NCBI GenBank assembly: GCA_963823515.1
Contig: CAWGMB010000014.1
Span: 1-64,000, forward strand
From: Miltoncostaea sp963823515
GTDB taxonomy: Bacteria > Actinomycetota > Thermoleophilia > Miltoncostaeales > Miltoncostaeaceae
Length of the DNA stretch: 64,000 bases
Direction of reading: 5' to 3'
Within the stretch, counting starts at the first letter, position 1, and every line of letters begins with the position of its first letter. The notes below the pieces were generated by a model, which saw only the letters and a program-made list of their open reading frames with translations, did no database searches and was not told the origin of the DNA. Positions 38,052-46,661 of this stretch are shown piece after piece. The position numbers and the translations under genes are program-made.

Positions 38052-38078
38052 GGCGCGAAGCGACCCAGGGGGTCGTCG
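38052..38078 (+). terminator. Hairpin after the collagen-like gene
   Basis: GGCGAAGCGACCC and GGGTCGTCGCC pair with a two-base bulge and a 3-base loop immediately after the stop codon. There is no T-run, so termination efficiency is uncertain, but the position fits a 3' end stabiliser or terminator. Confidence 0.5.
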
Positions 38079-38099
38079 CCGCCCCTCACGCACCGGTGC

Positions 38100-38365
38100 C
38101 CCTCTCGCCGGGGCGCCGGGGCGGCAATTCGGGCCCTTCGTCGGGATGACCGGCGGAGGGCCCGATCACGTTCGGCGCGAGGCGGATGATCGCCGGCGCG
38201 CCCCGAGGGCACCGCCGTCGCCGACGCGGGTCAACGCACTGAGGGCCCACGTGCGGGGCCCTCAGGGCGGCGAATCGGGCCCTCGGCCGGGCCGATTTGC
38301 ATTCGGCCCTCCGGCCTTCGGCCGGGATGACGGGCCGAGGCATGAGGCCATCCATGGCCTCATGC
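38100..38365 (+). repeat. Palindrome-rich intergenic block before dapA
   Basis: This gap (38079-38446) has no gene. It holds at least four hairpins: TCGGGCCCT/AGGGCCCGA (38129-38137 with 38157-38165), CTGAGGGCCC/GGGCCCTCAG (38239-38265, perfect 10-bp arms), a nested TCGGCCC/GGGCCGA and CCGGCC/GGCCGG structure (38303-38338), and GCATGAGGCCAT/ATGGCCTCATGC (38340-38365, perfect). A 24-base core, near CTTCG-CGGGATGAC-GGC-GAGG, occurs twice (38136-38159 and 38316-38340). It resembles a REP-like element. Confidence 0.65.
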
Positions 38366-38446
38366 GGCGCAGCGAGGGGTGTGGGCGCAGGGGCGGTCGC
38401 CGCCGCCGCGCCCGGGCATCGCGGTCGGGGGCTCCGGGGGGCTCTC

Positions 38447-38459
38447 TATACTCCCGCCC
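38447..38459 (+). promoter_or_regulatory. dapA -10 box
   Basis: TATACT at 38447-38452 is followed by 7 bases and the GTG start of dapA at 38460. It is the clearest -10 box in the window and places the transcription start at the start codon. No good -35 is visible. Confidence 0.65.
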
Positions 38460-39338
38460 GTGTTCGGAGCGATCCTCACCGCGATGGTCACCCCGTTCGA
38501 CCCGGACCTGCGGGTGGACGAGGCGGCGACCGTCACGCTGGCCAACCACCTCGTGGAGCACGGCTCCGACGGGCTGGTGATGGCCGGCACCACCGGCGAG
38601 GCATCGACGCTCACCGACGACGAGAAGGTCGCGATCTACGGCCTGGCGGTGCGCGAGGTGGGGGACCGGGCCAGCGTCATCGCCGGAACCGGCTCCAATG
38701 ACACCGCGCACTCGGTCCACCTGACCCGCCTCGCGGCGGAGGCCGGCGTCGACGGCGTCCTGGTGGTGACCCCGTACTACAACCGCCCGCCCCGGGCCGG
38801 GATCATCGGTCACGTCGCCGCGATCGCCGAGGTCGGGCTGCCGGTGATCCTCTACAACATCCCCGGCCGGTCGGTCGTCAACATGGAGCCCGACCTGATC
38901 GCCGAGCTCGCCGAGATCCCGAACGTGGTCGGCCTGAAGCAGGCCAACCCGGACCTCGGCCAGCTGCGGGAGGTGGCCCGGACGACAGACCTGGCCCTCT
39001 GGGCCGGCAACGACGACATGCTCTTCCCGGTGCTGGAGCTCGAGGGCGCCGGCGTGATCTCGGTCGCATCGCACCTGGTGGGCGAGGAGATGGCGGCGAT
39101 CGCCGCCGCCGCCCGTCGCGGCGACCTGGACGAGGCGCGCCGCCGCGACGCGGCGCTCGCCGACCTGGTGGTCGCGCTCTTCGTGACCACGAGCCCGATC
39201 CTCATCAAGGCGGCCCTCGAGATGACGGGCCTGATCCCGTCGGGCCGCCTGAGACTTCCCCTGGTCAACGCGACACCTGTGGAGCGGGAGATCCTCCGCA
39301 GCGCGCTCGAGCGCCAGGGCATCCTTTCGCGGGCGTAG
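38460..39338 (+). CDS. dapA: 4-hydroxy-tetrahydrodipicolinate synthase
   Basis: Condenses pyruvate with aspartate semialdehyde at the start of DAP and lysine synthesis. The 292-residue protein has GAILTAMVTPFD, the TTGE motif (AGTTGEASTL), VTPYYNRPP with the catalytic Tyr, LYNIPGRS, and the Schiff-base Lys in VVGLKQANPD. The start is GTG at 38460, right after a TATACT box. RNase J follows in the same direction 32 bases later, a neighbour pair seen in many actinobacteria. Confidence 0.95.
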   Translation: MFGAILTAMVTPFDPDLRVDEAATVTLANHLVEHGSDGLVMAGTTGEASTLTDDEKVAIYGLAVREVGDRASVIAGTGSNDTAHSVHLTRLAAEAGVDGVLVVTPYYNRPPRAGIIGHVAAIAEVGLPVILYNIPGRSVVNMEPDLIAELAEIPNVVGLKQANPDLGQLREVARTTDLALWAGNDDMLFPVLELEGAGVISVASHLVGEEMAAIAAAARRGDLDEARRRDAALADLVVALFVTTSPILIKAALEMTGLIPSGRLRLPLVNATPVEREILRSALERQGILSRA

Positions 39339-39370
39339 CCCCGCACCTGCGACAACTCGAGGAGAGCCAT

Positions 39371-41065
39371 ATGGCGACCAGCCCCAGCGTGCGGGTGATC
39401 CCGCTCGGCGGAGCCGGCGAGATCGGCAAGAACATGTACGTGGTCGAGAGCGGGGACCGGATGGTCCTGATCGACTGCGGCATCACCTTCCCGAAGAACG
39501 ACCAGATGGGCGTGGACATCGTCCTGCCCGACTTCAGCTACGTGGCCGATCGCCGCGACAAGCTCGAGGCGCTGATCCTCACGCACGGCCATGAGGATCA
39601 CATCGGAGCCGTGCCCTTCCTCATCCAGGCCGTGGGCGGCCTGCCGATCTACGGCCGCCGCTTCACCCTGGGCCTGCTGCGGGCCAAGCTCGAGGAGCAC
39701 CGCCTCCTCGACAAGGCGGAGCTGATCGAGGTCCCCTATGGCACGCCCGTGCAGATCGGCCCCTTCTCGACGGAGTTCGTGCCGCTCACCCACTCGACGC
39801 CCGACTGCTCCGCCGTGGCGCTCACGACGCCGGTCGGCACGATCGTCCACACCGGCGACTTCGGCATCGAGTTCGCGCCGGTGAGCGGCCGGCGCAGCGA
39901 CCTCGCCGCGCTCGCGCGGCTCGGCGACAAGGGGGTCCAGCTCCTGCTCGCCGACTCGACGAACTCCGAGGAGGGGCCCATGTCCTCTCCGCTGCCGACG
40001 CGCGACGTCCACGACGAGCTGGCCCGGATCTTCGCGCTGGCCCGCGGGCGCGTGCTGGTGACGACCTTCTCGTCGCACATCCACCGCGTGCAGCAGGTCC
40101 TCGACGCCGCCTACGCCGACGGACGCGTCGTGGCCCTGGTGGGCCGCTCGCTGATGCGCAACGTCACGATGGCGAGCAACCTCATCGACCCGGACACCGG
40201 CGCCGCGTACCTCACGCCGCCCCCCGGGACCCTGGTCAAGCTGCGCGAGCTCGAGAGCCGGCCGCGCGATGAGCAGGTGCTGGTCTGCACCGGCAGCCAG
40301 GGCGAGCCGATGGCCGCGCTCAGCCGGATCGCGCGCGGAGAGCACAACCAGGTGAAGATCGCGCCGGGCGACACGGTGCTGTACTCGTCGAGCACCGTGC
40401 CGGGCAACGAGTTGGCCGTCAACGAGATCGTCAACCGCCTCGTCCGCGCCGACGCCGATTTCATCACCGAGCGGACCAACCCCAAGGTCCACGTCTCGGG
40501 CCATGGCAGCGCCAGCGACCTGCTCCTGATGCTCGAGCTGATCCGCCCCCGCTTCTTCGCCCCGATCCACGGAGAGGCGCGCCATCAGCGGGCGCACGCC
40601 GAGCTGGCGGGCGCCGTGGGGATGCCCTCCGAGCGGATCACGATCCTCGACAACGGCGACGTCCTCCACGTGACCCCGGACTCGGCCGGCATCGTCGACC
40701 GGGTCCACGCCGGGCTCAGCTACGTCGATCAGGCCGGCGGCGGCGACATCACCGAGAGCGTGCTGCGCGACCGCCGGCACCTGGCCGATGACGGGCTGAT
40801 CCTCGTCGTCGCGCGCGTCAACGCCTCCACCGGGCAGCCGCTGGGTGAGATCGAGGTCGTCACCCGCGGCTTCGGCTCCGGCCAGGACGAGGAGCTGATC
40901 GAGGAGACCCGCGCCGCCGTGGAGGACAGCCTCACCGCCTCCGCCGGCCAGCGCGTGGTGGAGATGGGCGTCCTGCAGCATCAGCTGCACGACGCCGTCG
41001 CCGGGCTCATCCGCAAGCGCACCTCGCAGCGCCCGATGGTCGTCCCTGTGATCCTGGAGGTCTAG
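39371..41065 (+). CDS. rnj: Ribonuclease J
   Basis: Metallo-beta-lactamase RNase with 5'-3' exo- and endonuclease activity in mRNA and rRNA processing. The 564-residue protein has GGAGEIGKNMYV, the zinc motif THGHEDHIGA (H72, H74, D76, H77), HTGDFGIEF, the beta-CASP region (TTFSSHIHRVQQ; GSQGEP) and the C-terminal VSGHGSASDL. ATG is preceded by GAGGAGAG. A strong hairpin follows the stop. Confidence 0.96.
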   Translation: MATSPSVRVIPLGGAGEIGKNMYVVESGDRMVLIDCGITFPKNDQMGVDIVLPDFSYVADRRDKLEALILTHGHEDHIGAVPFLIQAVGGLPIYGRRFTLGLLRAKLEEHRLLDKAELIEVPYGTPVQIGPFSTEFVPLTHSTPDCSAVALTTPVGTIVHTGDFGIEFAPVSGRRSDLAALARLGDKGVQLLLADSTNSEEGPMSSPLPTRDVHDELARIFALARGRVLVTTFSSHIHRVQQVLDAAYADGRVVALVGRSLMRNVTMASNLIDPDTGAAYLTPPPGTLVKLRELESRPRDEQVLVCTGSQGEPMAALSRIARGEHNQVKIAPGDTVLYSSSTVPGNELAVNEIVNRLVRADADFITERTNPKVHVSGHGSASDLLLMLELIRPRFFAPIHGEARHQRAHAELAGAVGMPSERITILDNGDVLHVTPDSAGIVDRVHAGLSYVDQAGGGDITESVLRDRRHLADDGLILVVARVNASTGQPLGEIEVVTRGFGSGQDEELIEETRAAVEDSLTASAGQRVVEMGVLQHQLHDAVAGLIRKRTSQRPMVVPVILEV

Positions 41066-41079
41066 GGCCCGGCCTGTGC

Positions 41080-41123
41080 GAGCCGGTCACCCGCATCCCG
41101 GTCCGTGGGCGGGTGATCGGCTC
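41080..41123 (+). terminator. Hairpin after rnj
   Basis: GAGCCGGTCACCCGC (41080-41094) pairs with GCGGGTGATCGGCTC (41109-41123) over 15 positions with a single G-U pair, around a 14-base loop. It lies 15 bases after the rnj stop. There is no T-run; it probably terminates or protects the mRNA end. Confidence 0.6.
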
Positions 41124-41154
41124 GGTGTCCGGGCGCGTGGGTGATAATGCCCCG

Positions 41155-42120
41155 ATGCCGTCGGATGAAGCCCCGCCCCGCGCGCCGCTCAACGAGTGGA
41201 GCGATGGCTGCTGCACGAGGCGGTGCGGGTCGGCCGGATCGGGATCTTCGACCACGATCAGGTCGCCGGCCGGTCTTCTGGTCGCCCGAGCAGCGCGCGA
41301 TCTCCGGGGTCGGCGACGACGAGCCGATCACCCTGCACCTCCTCTTCAGCCTCCTCAGCCCCGAGGATCGGGCCGCCATCGGCGAGGCCGTGCGCCGCGC
41401 GCACGACCCGGCGGGCGACGGCAGGTTCGACGTCGAGCACGGGATCGTCCGTCGGGACGGGCGCGTCCGCTGGCTCACGACCAGGTCCCAGACGTTCTTC
41501 GCCGATGACGGCGCCGGCCTTCGGCCGATCCGGACGCGATCGGCGCCGTCATCGACGTCACCGAGGAGAGGATCACCGCCGCCGAGCAGGCGGCGCTGCG
41601 CAGGGTCGCCGAAGCCGTCGCCGGGCGCGCCGGTCCGGACGACGTGTTCGCGCTGATCGCGCGCGAGGTGGCGGTGGTCATCGGCGCCGGCGCGGCCGGT
41701 GTCGCCCGGCGCGGGGACGGCGGCGCCGTGTCGATCCTGGGCGCCTGGCCGGGCGAGGCCGACGCGGCCGACCTCGAGCAGGCTTTTCGGCGGATCGACG
41801 CCGGGGACGCCTCCTCGTCGCAGGCGCGCGGTGTGATCGCGGTGCCGGTGCGCGTCGCGCAGGCGGACTGGGGCGCGCTGATCGCCCTGGCGCCGTCCGG
41901 ATCGCCCCTGCCGGACGATGCCGAGCGGCCGATGGCCGGCTTCGCCCGTCTCGCGGCGATCTCGGTGAGCGAGGCGTCCGCCTGGGAGCGCGTCGGGGAG
42001 CGCGCGGCCCAGCAGGAGGCGTAGCGGCAGATCAGCCACCGCGCGCTGGCGGTCCCGTTGGACGAGATGCTCGACCACATGACCGACCTCGTCGCCGCGA
42101 CTCGGCGCGACCAGGGTCGA
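41155..42120 (+). pseudogene. Decayed PAS-GAF signalling gene
   Basis: The start (MPSDEAPPRAPLNEW) follows a GATAAT box by 6 bases. The coding sense then moves through three frame changes: RWLLHEAVRVGRIGIFDHDQ, then PVFWSPEQRAISGVGDDEPI and on through VEHGIVRRDGRVRWLTTRSQ (a PAS domain), then PDAIGAVIDVTEERI followed by a GAF domain (VFALIAREVAVVIGAGAAGV to ISVSEASAWERVG). The breaks lie near 41195, 41268 and 41530, each equal to one lost base. A stop at 42022-42024 follows, and sense resumes as RQISHRALAVPLDEM until an insertion element remnant at about 42120. It probably encoded a sensor kinase or phosphatase; the output domain is lost. Confidence 0.7.
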
Positions 42121-42475
42121 TGTGAGCGAGCGCGAGCTCGCCCTCGAGGATCCCGTGCGCGGCGGCGATGCCCAGGATTGCGCCAAGACGCGCCGGCCCG
42201 TAGTGGCTGTGGGCGCGGGCGGCGAGGATCCGCGCCTCGAGCTCGGTGCTCGTGCGTCGTGGCTGGCGACGCGGCACCGGACGCTGGTCGCGAAGACCCG
42301 CCCAGCCCCCGCGATCAAAACGGGCCGACAAGCGGTAGAAGGTCGCCCGGTGGACCCCCGAGCGGCGAGCGGCCCGGGCGACGCTCATTCCCTGCAGCCT
42401 GACCTTGGCGACGATCTCGCAGCGGCTCTCTCACGACAGGCGCCTTCTGCGTGGGCGCCCGGTGACGGTGAGCAT
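42118..42475 (-). mobile_element. IS481-like transposase remnant
   Basis: On the minus strand an ORF begins MLTVTGRPRRRRLS, meets a TGA, and continues SRCEIVAKVRLQGMSVARAA with the helix-turn-helix SVARAARRSGVHRATFYRL, then GLRDQRPVPRR and SHYGPARLGAILGIA, typical of the N-terminal part of IS481-family transposases. The catalytic DDE domain is missing: sense is lost by about 42120, where the decayed GAF gene begins. The element is dead: early stop, truncated, and no second inverted repeat seen. Confidence 0.7.
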
Positions 42476-42477
42476 CC

Positions 42478-42531
42478 GGGTCTCCTCGGGAGGGTTGGGG
42501 CGCTAGCACCCCAACCCTCCCTCGGAGACCC
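42478..42531. repeat. Long inverted repeat upstream of the transposase remnant
   Basis: Arms of 23 bases (42478-42500 and 42509-42531) are complementary at 21 positions, mismatched only at the ninth and tenth bases, with an 8-base spacer CGCTAGCA. It sits directly upstream of the transposase ATG. It may be a barrier that stops outside transcription or translation from activating the transposase, or a bidirectional terminator. Confidence 0.75.
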
Positions 42532-42575
42532 GGACCTTTGCGACTAGATGTCGCGCAGGTGTGTGGTCAACGCGG

Positions 42576-43181
42576 CTAGAGCTCCTTCGCGATGCGCTCC
42601 CACTTGGCGCTCACGTCGGCCCAGTCCACGTTGGCGATGAACGCCTCGATGTACTTCGGGCGCGCCGTGGAGAAGTCGCGGATGTAGGAGTGCTCGTAGA
42701 CGTCGAGCGCCAGGATCGGCGTCGCGTTCCACACCGGGAACGTGTCCTGGGCGTCGCCGATGTAGAGGTCGAGGCGCGACCAGTCCCAGTCCCACGCCAG
42801 CCAGGCCCATCCGCGGGCGGCCATACCCGCGGCGCGGAGCTCGGTGAGGAACGCCTCGTGACCACCCAGGTCGCGCTCGATGCGGCCCGCGAGGGCGTCG
42901 GAGGGGCCGGAGCCGTCGCCGCCCAGGTTCTCGAAGTAGACCTCGTGGTTCTTGATGCCGCCGATGGCGAAGGTGATCGCCGAGCGGTAGGCGCGGTAGT
43001 CGGAGAAGATCTGGTTGGCGGCCGAGCGGTCCGCGCCGGCCATCTTCTCGGTGATCTCGTTGTACTTCTTCACGTAGCCCTCGTAGAGAGCCCAGTGGGC
43101 CTCGACGGACTCCGCGGAGATCCCGTCGAGCTTCAGGATCTTGTCGGGCTTCGCGATTGCGGTGACCTGATGCGGCGGCAC
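42576..43181 (-). CDS. sodA: Superoxide dismutase (Fe/Mn family)
   Basis: Dismutates superoxide in the cytoplasm. The 201-residue protein has four metal ligands in place: H29 (ESVEAHWALYEGYV), H79 (GGIKNHEVYFENL), D160 and H164 (ALDVYEHSYIRDF). The usual second His of the first helix (HH pair) is replaced, so it belongs to a divergent Fe/Mn group. GTG at 43181 is chosen because GAGGAGG lies 6 bases upstream; an ATG farther out would add 26 unconserved residues. A TAGGCT box lies about 42 bases upstream of the start. Confidence 0.93.
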   Translation of the reverse strand: MPPHQVTAIAKPDKILKLDGISAESVEAHWALYEGYVKKYNEITEKMAGADRSAANQIFSDYRAYRSAITFAIGGIKNHEVYFENLGGDGSGPSDALAGRIERDLGGHEAFLTELRAAGMAARGWAWLAWDWDWSRLDLYIGDAQDTFPVWNATPILALDVYEHSYIRDFSTARPKYIEAFIANVDWADVSAKWERIAKEL

Positions 43182-43270
43182 GTGCGCCTCCTCGTTCGAC
43201 GGACAGTGGGGATGACCGGTAGAGCCTAGCCAGGCAGGAACCCAGACGCCTGTCGCCAAAGTCCTACCCG

Positions 43271-43285
43271 CGGGCTTTGAGCCCG
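43271..43285 (+). promoter_or_regulatory. Small hairpin in the sodA-ftsK divergent region
   Basis: CGGGCT and AGCCCG form a perfect 6-bp stem with a 3-base loop, in the 5' region of ftsK, upstream of a GGGAGG ribosome site (43299-43304). Its role is not known. Confidence 0.35.
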
Positions 43286-43376
43286 AACGTCGTTCACCGG
43301 GAGGTTCGAGATCAGCACGCGCGTTCAGGCATCACGACGGCGCCCCGCGGGGCGCGCCGGCCGCAAGGGTCGCGGC

Positions 43377-45737
43377 GTGGACACCCAGACGCGGGAGCTG
43401 ATCGGGCTCGGCCTGGTCGCCGTCGGGATCTTCCTCGGCGTCTCGCTCTTCCTCGGACTCGGCGGGCCGGCCGGCTCGCTCCTCGAGGAGGGGCTGCGGC
43501 AGCTCGTGGGCCGCGGGGTGGCGCTCGCGCCGGCGGTGCTGATCGCCATGGGCATCGCCTTCATGATCGATCACCCGCTGCTGGCGGCGCGTCCGATGCG
43601 CCTGGGCGTGGGCATCGGCTCGGCGGCCCTCCTGATCGCCCTCGCCGGCGGCAGCCTGGGCCTCGGCGGCGCCGAGCGCGTCACCTGGTTCGACGACGGC
43701 CTCACCGAGCGCGGGGGCTACGCCGGCGAGGCCGGCTATTGGCTCACCAGCACGACGATCGGAGGATTCGGCACGGCGCTCGTCGTGGCGGTCGGCCTGG
43801 TCGCGGCGCTCGTCCTGATCTCGGGGGCGTCGCTCGGCCTCGCGCTCCGCCGCGGCGGGGAGACCGCCGCCGTCGCCTCGAAGAGCGTCGGCCGCGGGGT
43901 CGCCACCGCATCGGTGACCGCCATCCGCGGCGGTCAGAAGCTGCGCGAGCGCATCGACGCCATCGAGCCGCCGACGCTGATGGGGCGGCGCCGGGCCAAG
44001 CCGGTCGCCTCCCATTCCCTCGTGGACGGCGCCGACAACTTCCCCGACCTCTTCGAGGGCGCCTCCGACATGCCGCCCTCCCCGGCCCTCGGCTCGCACG
44101 AGAACGAGGGCGAGCCGCTGGTGATGTCCCCGGCGGGGGCCGCCTCCGTCGCCGTCCGCTCCGCTGCCACGGCCCCCGGGGCCGTGGAGCAGCTCGACCT
44201 CGCCGAGGAGGCGCCCGACCTGGAGCCGGTCTTCTCCCCGACGCCGAGGGAGGTGCGCGGCGGCAGGAGGGGCGTCTACCGGCGCCCCTCCGCCAGCCTG
44301 TTGCGTCGCTCGAGCGGGCCGACGAGCCAGCCGGAGGAGCTCATCCGCCGCACGAGCCGCATCCTCGAGGAGACCCTCGGTCACTTCGGCATCGCGGCGA
44401 CGGTGGCCGACACGGTCAGCGGTCCCCGGGTCACGCGTTACGAGCTCCAGCTCGCCCCCGGCACCAAGGTGGGGCGCATCAGCGCCCTGCGCGACGACCT
44501 CGCCTACGCGCTCGCGGCGCGCGAGGAGCTCAGGATCATCGCCCCGATCCCCGGGAAGCAGGCGGTGGGCGTCGAGGTGCCGAACCCGGAGGCGGCGCTC
44601 GTCACCCTGGGCGACATCACGCGCGAGTTCCCCGAGCACGCCGGCCCGCTGATGGCCTGGCTCGGCCTCGACCTCGGGGGGAAGCCGGTCTACATCGATC
44701 TGGCCAAGATGCCGCACCTGCTGATCGCCGGCTCCACCGGCACCGGCAAGAGCGTCTGCCTCAACGCCCTCCTGGCGTCGGTGCTGCTCCGCTCGACGCC
44801 CGAGGACCTGCGCATGATCCTGATCGACCCCAAGAAGGTCGAGCTCAACCACTACGAGAGCATCCCGCACCTGCTCACGCCGGTCGTCACCAACATGAAG
44901 GACGCGGCCGCCGTCCTCTCCAACATCGTCCGCGAGATGGAGAGCCGCTACGAGCTGATGGGGATGCAGCGCGCCCGCAACCTGCGCGACTGGAACGAGG
45001 CGCGCGCGGCGGCCGGTGAGCCCCCGATGCCGACCATCATGGTCCTGATCGACGAGCTGGCCGACCTGATGATGGTGTCGCCGGCCGAGGTCGAGGACTC
45101 GATCATCCGCCTGGCCCAGAAGAGCCGCGCCGTCGGCATCCACCTCGTGCTCGCCACGCAGCGGCCCTCGGCGGACGTCATCACCGGGATGATCAAGGCC
45201 AACGTCCCTTCGCGGATCGCCTTCGCGGTCTCGTCGCAGGTGGACTCCCGCGTGGTCCTCGACGCCGGCGGCGCCGAGTCCCTGCTCGGCCATGGCGACA
45301 TGCTGTTCCGGCCGGTCGGCACCTCGCGCCTGCAGCGCCTGCAGGGCGCCTACGTCAGCGAGGAGGAGATCCTCGCGATCACCGACCACTGGCGCGCCCA
45401 GGGCAAGCCGGAGATGCGCCGCGAGCTGATGGAGCGCCCCGAGCCGGTCGAGGATCCGCTCGACGCCGAGATGGACGAGATGGTGGAGCGCGCGATCGAG
45501 ATGGTGGTCGAGCAGGGCACCGCATCGGTCTCGCTGCTCCAGCGCCGGCTCGGCGTCGGCTACGCCCGGGCGGGGCGCCTGGTGGACACCCTGGAACGCC
45601 TCGGGGTGGTCTCCGGGCACGAGGGCTCGAAGCCGCGCGCCGTCCTGGTGGGCAGCGGTGACATCGACCGGATCCTCCGCCGGGCGCCCGCGGGCGACGT
45701 GGCCGACGACGTGATCGAGGACGACGTTCTGGAGTAG
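43377..45737 (+). CDS. ftsK: DNA translocase FtsK/SpoIIIE
   Basis: Septum-located DNA pump that clears chromosome ends at division. The 786-residue protein has four N-terminal membrane helices (about residues 8-30, 47-65, 72-93, 130-153), a short linker, the motor domain with Walker A GSTGTGKS (about 452-459) and Walker B MVLIDELADLMM, and a C-terminal gamma winged helix (VSLLQRRLGVGYARAGRLVDTLE). GTG at 43377 is the first usual start. However, GGGAGG at 43299 is followed after 6 bases by ATC (43311) in the same frame, which would add 22 basic residues. Confidence 0.95.
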   Translation: MDTQTRELIGLGLVAVGIFLGVSLFLGLGGPAGSLLEEGLRQLVGRGVALAPAVLIAMGIAFMIDHPLLAARPMRLGVGIGSAALLIALAGGSLGLGGAERVTWFDDGLTERGGYAGEAGYWLTSTTIGGFGTALVVAVGLVAALVLISGASLGLALRRGGETAAVASKSVGRGVATASVTAIRGGQKLRERIDAIEPPTLMGRRRAKPVASHSLVDGADNFPDLFEGASDMPPSPALGSHENEGEPLVMSPAGAASVAVRSAATAPGAVEQLDLAEEAPDLEPVFSPTPREVRGGRRGVYRRPSASLLRRSSGPTSQPEELIRRTSRILEETLGHFGIAATVADTVSGPRVTRYELQLAPGTKVGRISALRDDLAYALAAREELRIIAPIPGKQAVGVEVPNPEAALVTLGDITREFPEHAGPLMAWLGLDLGGKPVYIDLAKMPHLLIAGSTGTGKSVCLNALLASVLLRSTPEDLRMILIDPKKVELNHYESIPHLLTPVVTNMKDAAAVLSNIVREMESRYELMGMQRARNLRDWNEARAAAGEPPMPTIMVLIDELADLMMVSPAEVEDSIIRLAQKSRAVGIHLVLATQRPSADVITGMIKANVPSRIAFAVSSQVDSRVVLDAGGAESLLGHGDMLFRPVGTSRLQRLQGAYVSEEEILAITDHWRAQGKPEMRRELMERPEPVEDPLDAEMDEMVERAIEMVVEQGTASVSLLQRRLGVGYARAGRLVDTLERLGVVSGHEGSKPRAVLVGSGDIDRILRRAPAGDVADDVIEDDVLE

Positions 45738-45814
45738 GCCGGGTTGGCACTGCCGTTCGGCCTGGGCTAGGGTGCCCCGGGCGTGTGGGGGGATACTCCA
45801 CTCGCCCGAAACCC

Positions 45815-46639
45815 ATGTTCGAAATCGGAAACACACTTCGCGAGGCCCGACTGCGTCGAGGATTGGACATCCTCGATTGCGAAGCCGAGACCAAGATCAG
45901 GGCGAAGTACCTCCGGGCGATGGAGGAGGAGCAGTTCGACCTCATGCCCTCGCCCACCTACGTCCGGGGCTTCCTCAGGACCTACGCCGACTTCCTCGAT
46001 CTGGACGGCCGCCTCGTCCTCGACGAGTACGAGTCCCGGTTCGGGTCGTACCGCCTCGCGGCCGACGCGACGATGCCGGGACACCCGGTGGGCGCGGTCA
46101 GGGAGGGCCCGGTCGCCCGGCGCGGGTCCGAGTCCGCGCGAGCGCCCCGCCCGCGCCGCCCCCGGCGGCGCCGGCGCACCGAGGTGCAGCTCCTGTGGCT
46201 GGCCATCGGGGGCGTCATGACGGTCGCCCTGCTGATCTGGATGGGCGTCGGAGAGAACGGCCCCACCGCGGCGCTGCCGGTCGCCGGCGTGCCGACCGCC
46301 ACGGACGGCGCGCCCGTGGCCCCCGTTGTCGCGGAGCCCGACACGGCCGCCACCGAGGCGCCCGTGCGCACCAAGAGGACCTCGATCGTCCTGGAGGGCG
46401 TGGGCACGTACGGGTGCTACGTCGAGGTGCGGGCCAAGAACTCCAAGGGCCGGCTCGTCGTGCAGCGGACGCTGACCCCCGGCTCGTCGGTGAGCTTCAA
46501 GGTCGTCAACGGGATCTGGGTGCGGGCCACCAACCCGGCCGAGCTCAAGGTGACCATCGCCGGCAAGCCCGCGGCCCTCGACAGCTCGACCGGTGGCACC
46601 TGGCTGATCACGCCCCGCGGGGTGAAGAGCGTCGGCTGA
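45815..46639 (+). CDS. RodZ-like helix-turn-helix membrane protein
   Basis: A 274-residue protein with an N-terminal HTH (EIGNTLREARLRRGLDI; KIRAKYLRAMEEEQFDLMPSPTYVRGFLRTYA), an Arg-rich juxtamembrane stretch, one membrane helix (QLLWLAIGGVMTVALLIWMG) and an extracytoplasmic beta domain of the DUF4115 type (FKVVNGIWVRATNPAELKVTIAG). It fits the RodZ family, which links cell-shape machinery to the membrane. ATG 45815 is preferred; a GTG at 45785 would add ten residues. Located between ftsK and cinA, as in many actinobacteria. Confidence 0.88.
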   Translation: MFEIGNTLREARLRRGLDILDCEAETKIRAKYLRAMEEEQFDLMPSPTYVRGFLRTYADFLDLDGRLVLDEYESRFGSYRLAADATMPGHPVGAVREGPVARRGSESARAPRPRRPRRRRRTEVQLLWLAIGGVMTVALLIWMGVGENGPTAALPVAGVPTATDGAPVAPVVAEPDTAATEAPVRTKRTSIVLEGVGTYGCYVEVRAKNSKGRLVVQRTLTPGSSVSFKVVNGIWVRATNPAELKVTIAGKPAALDSSTGGTWLITPRGVKSVG

Positions 46640-46661
46640 CGGCGCCGGTCCGCGCGCCGCG

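Noticed and set aside
42430..42440. Recoded TGA (selenocysteine) in the transposase ORF
   Set aside because: No reason for selenocysteine in an IS481 N terminus, and the gene is truncated; simple decay explains it.
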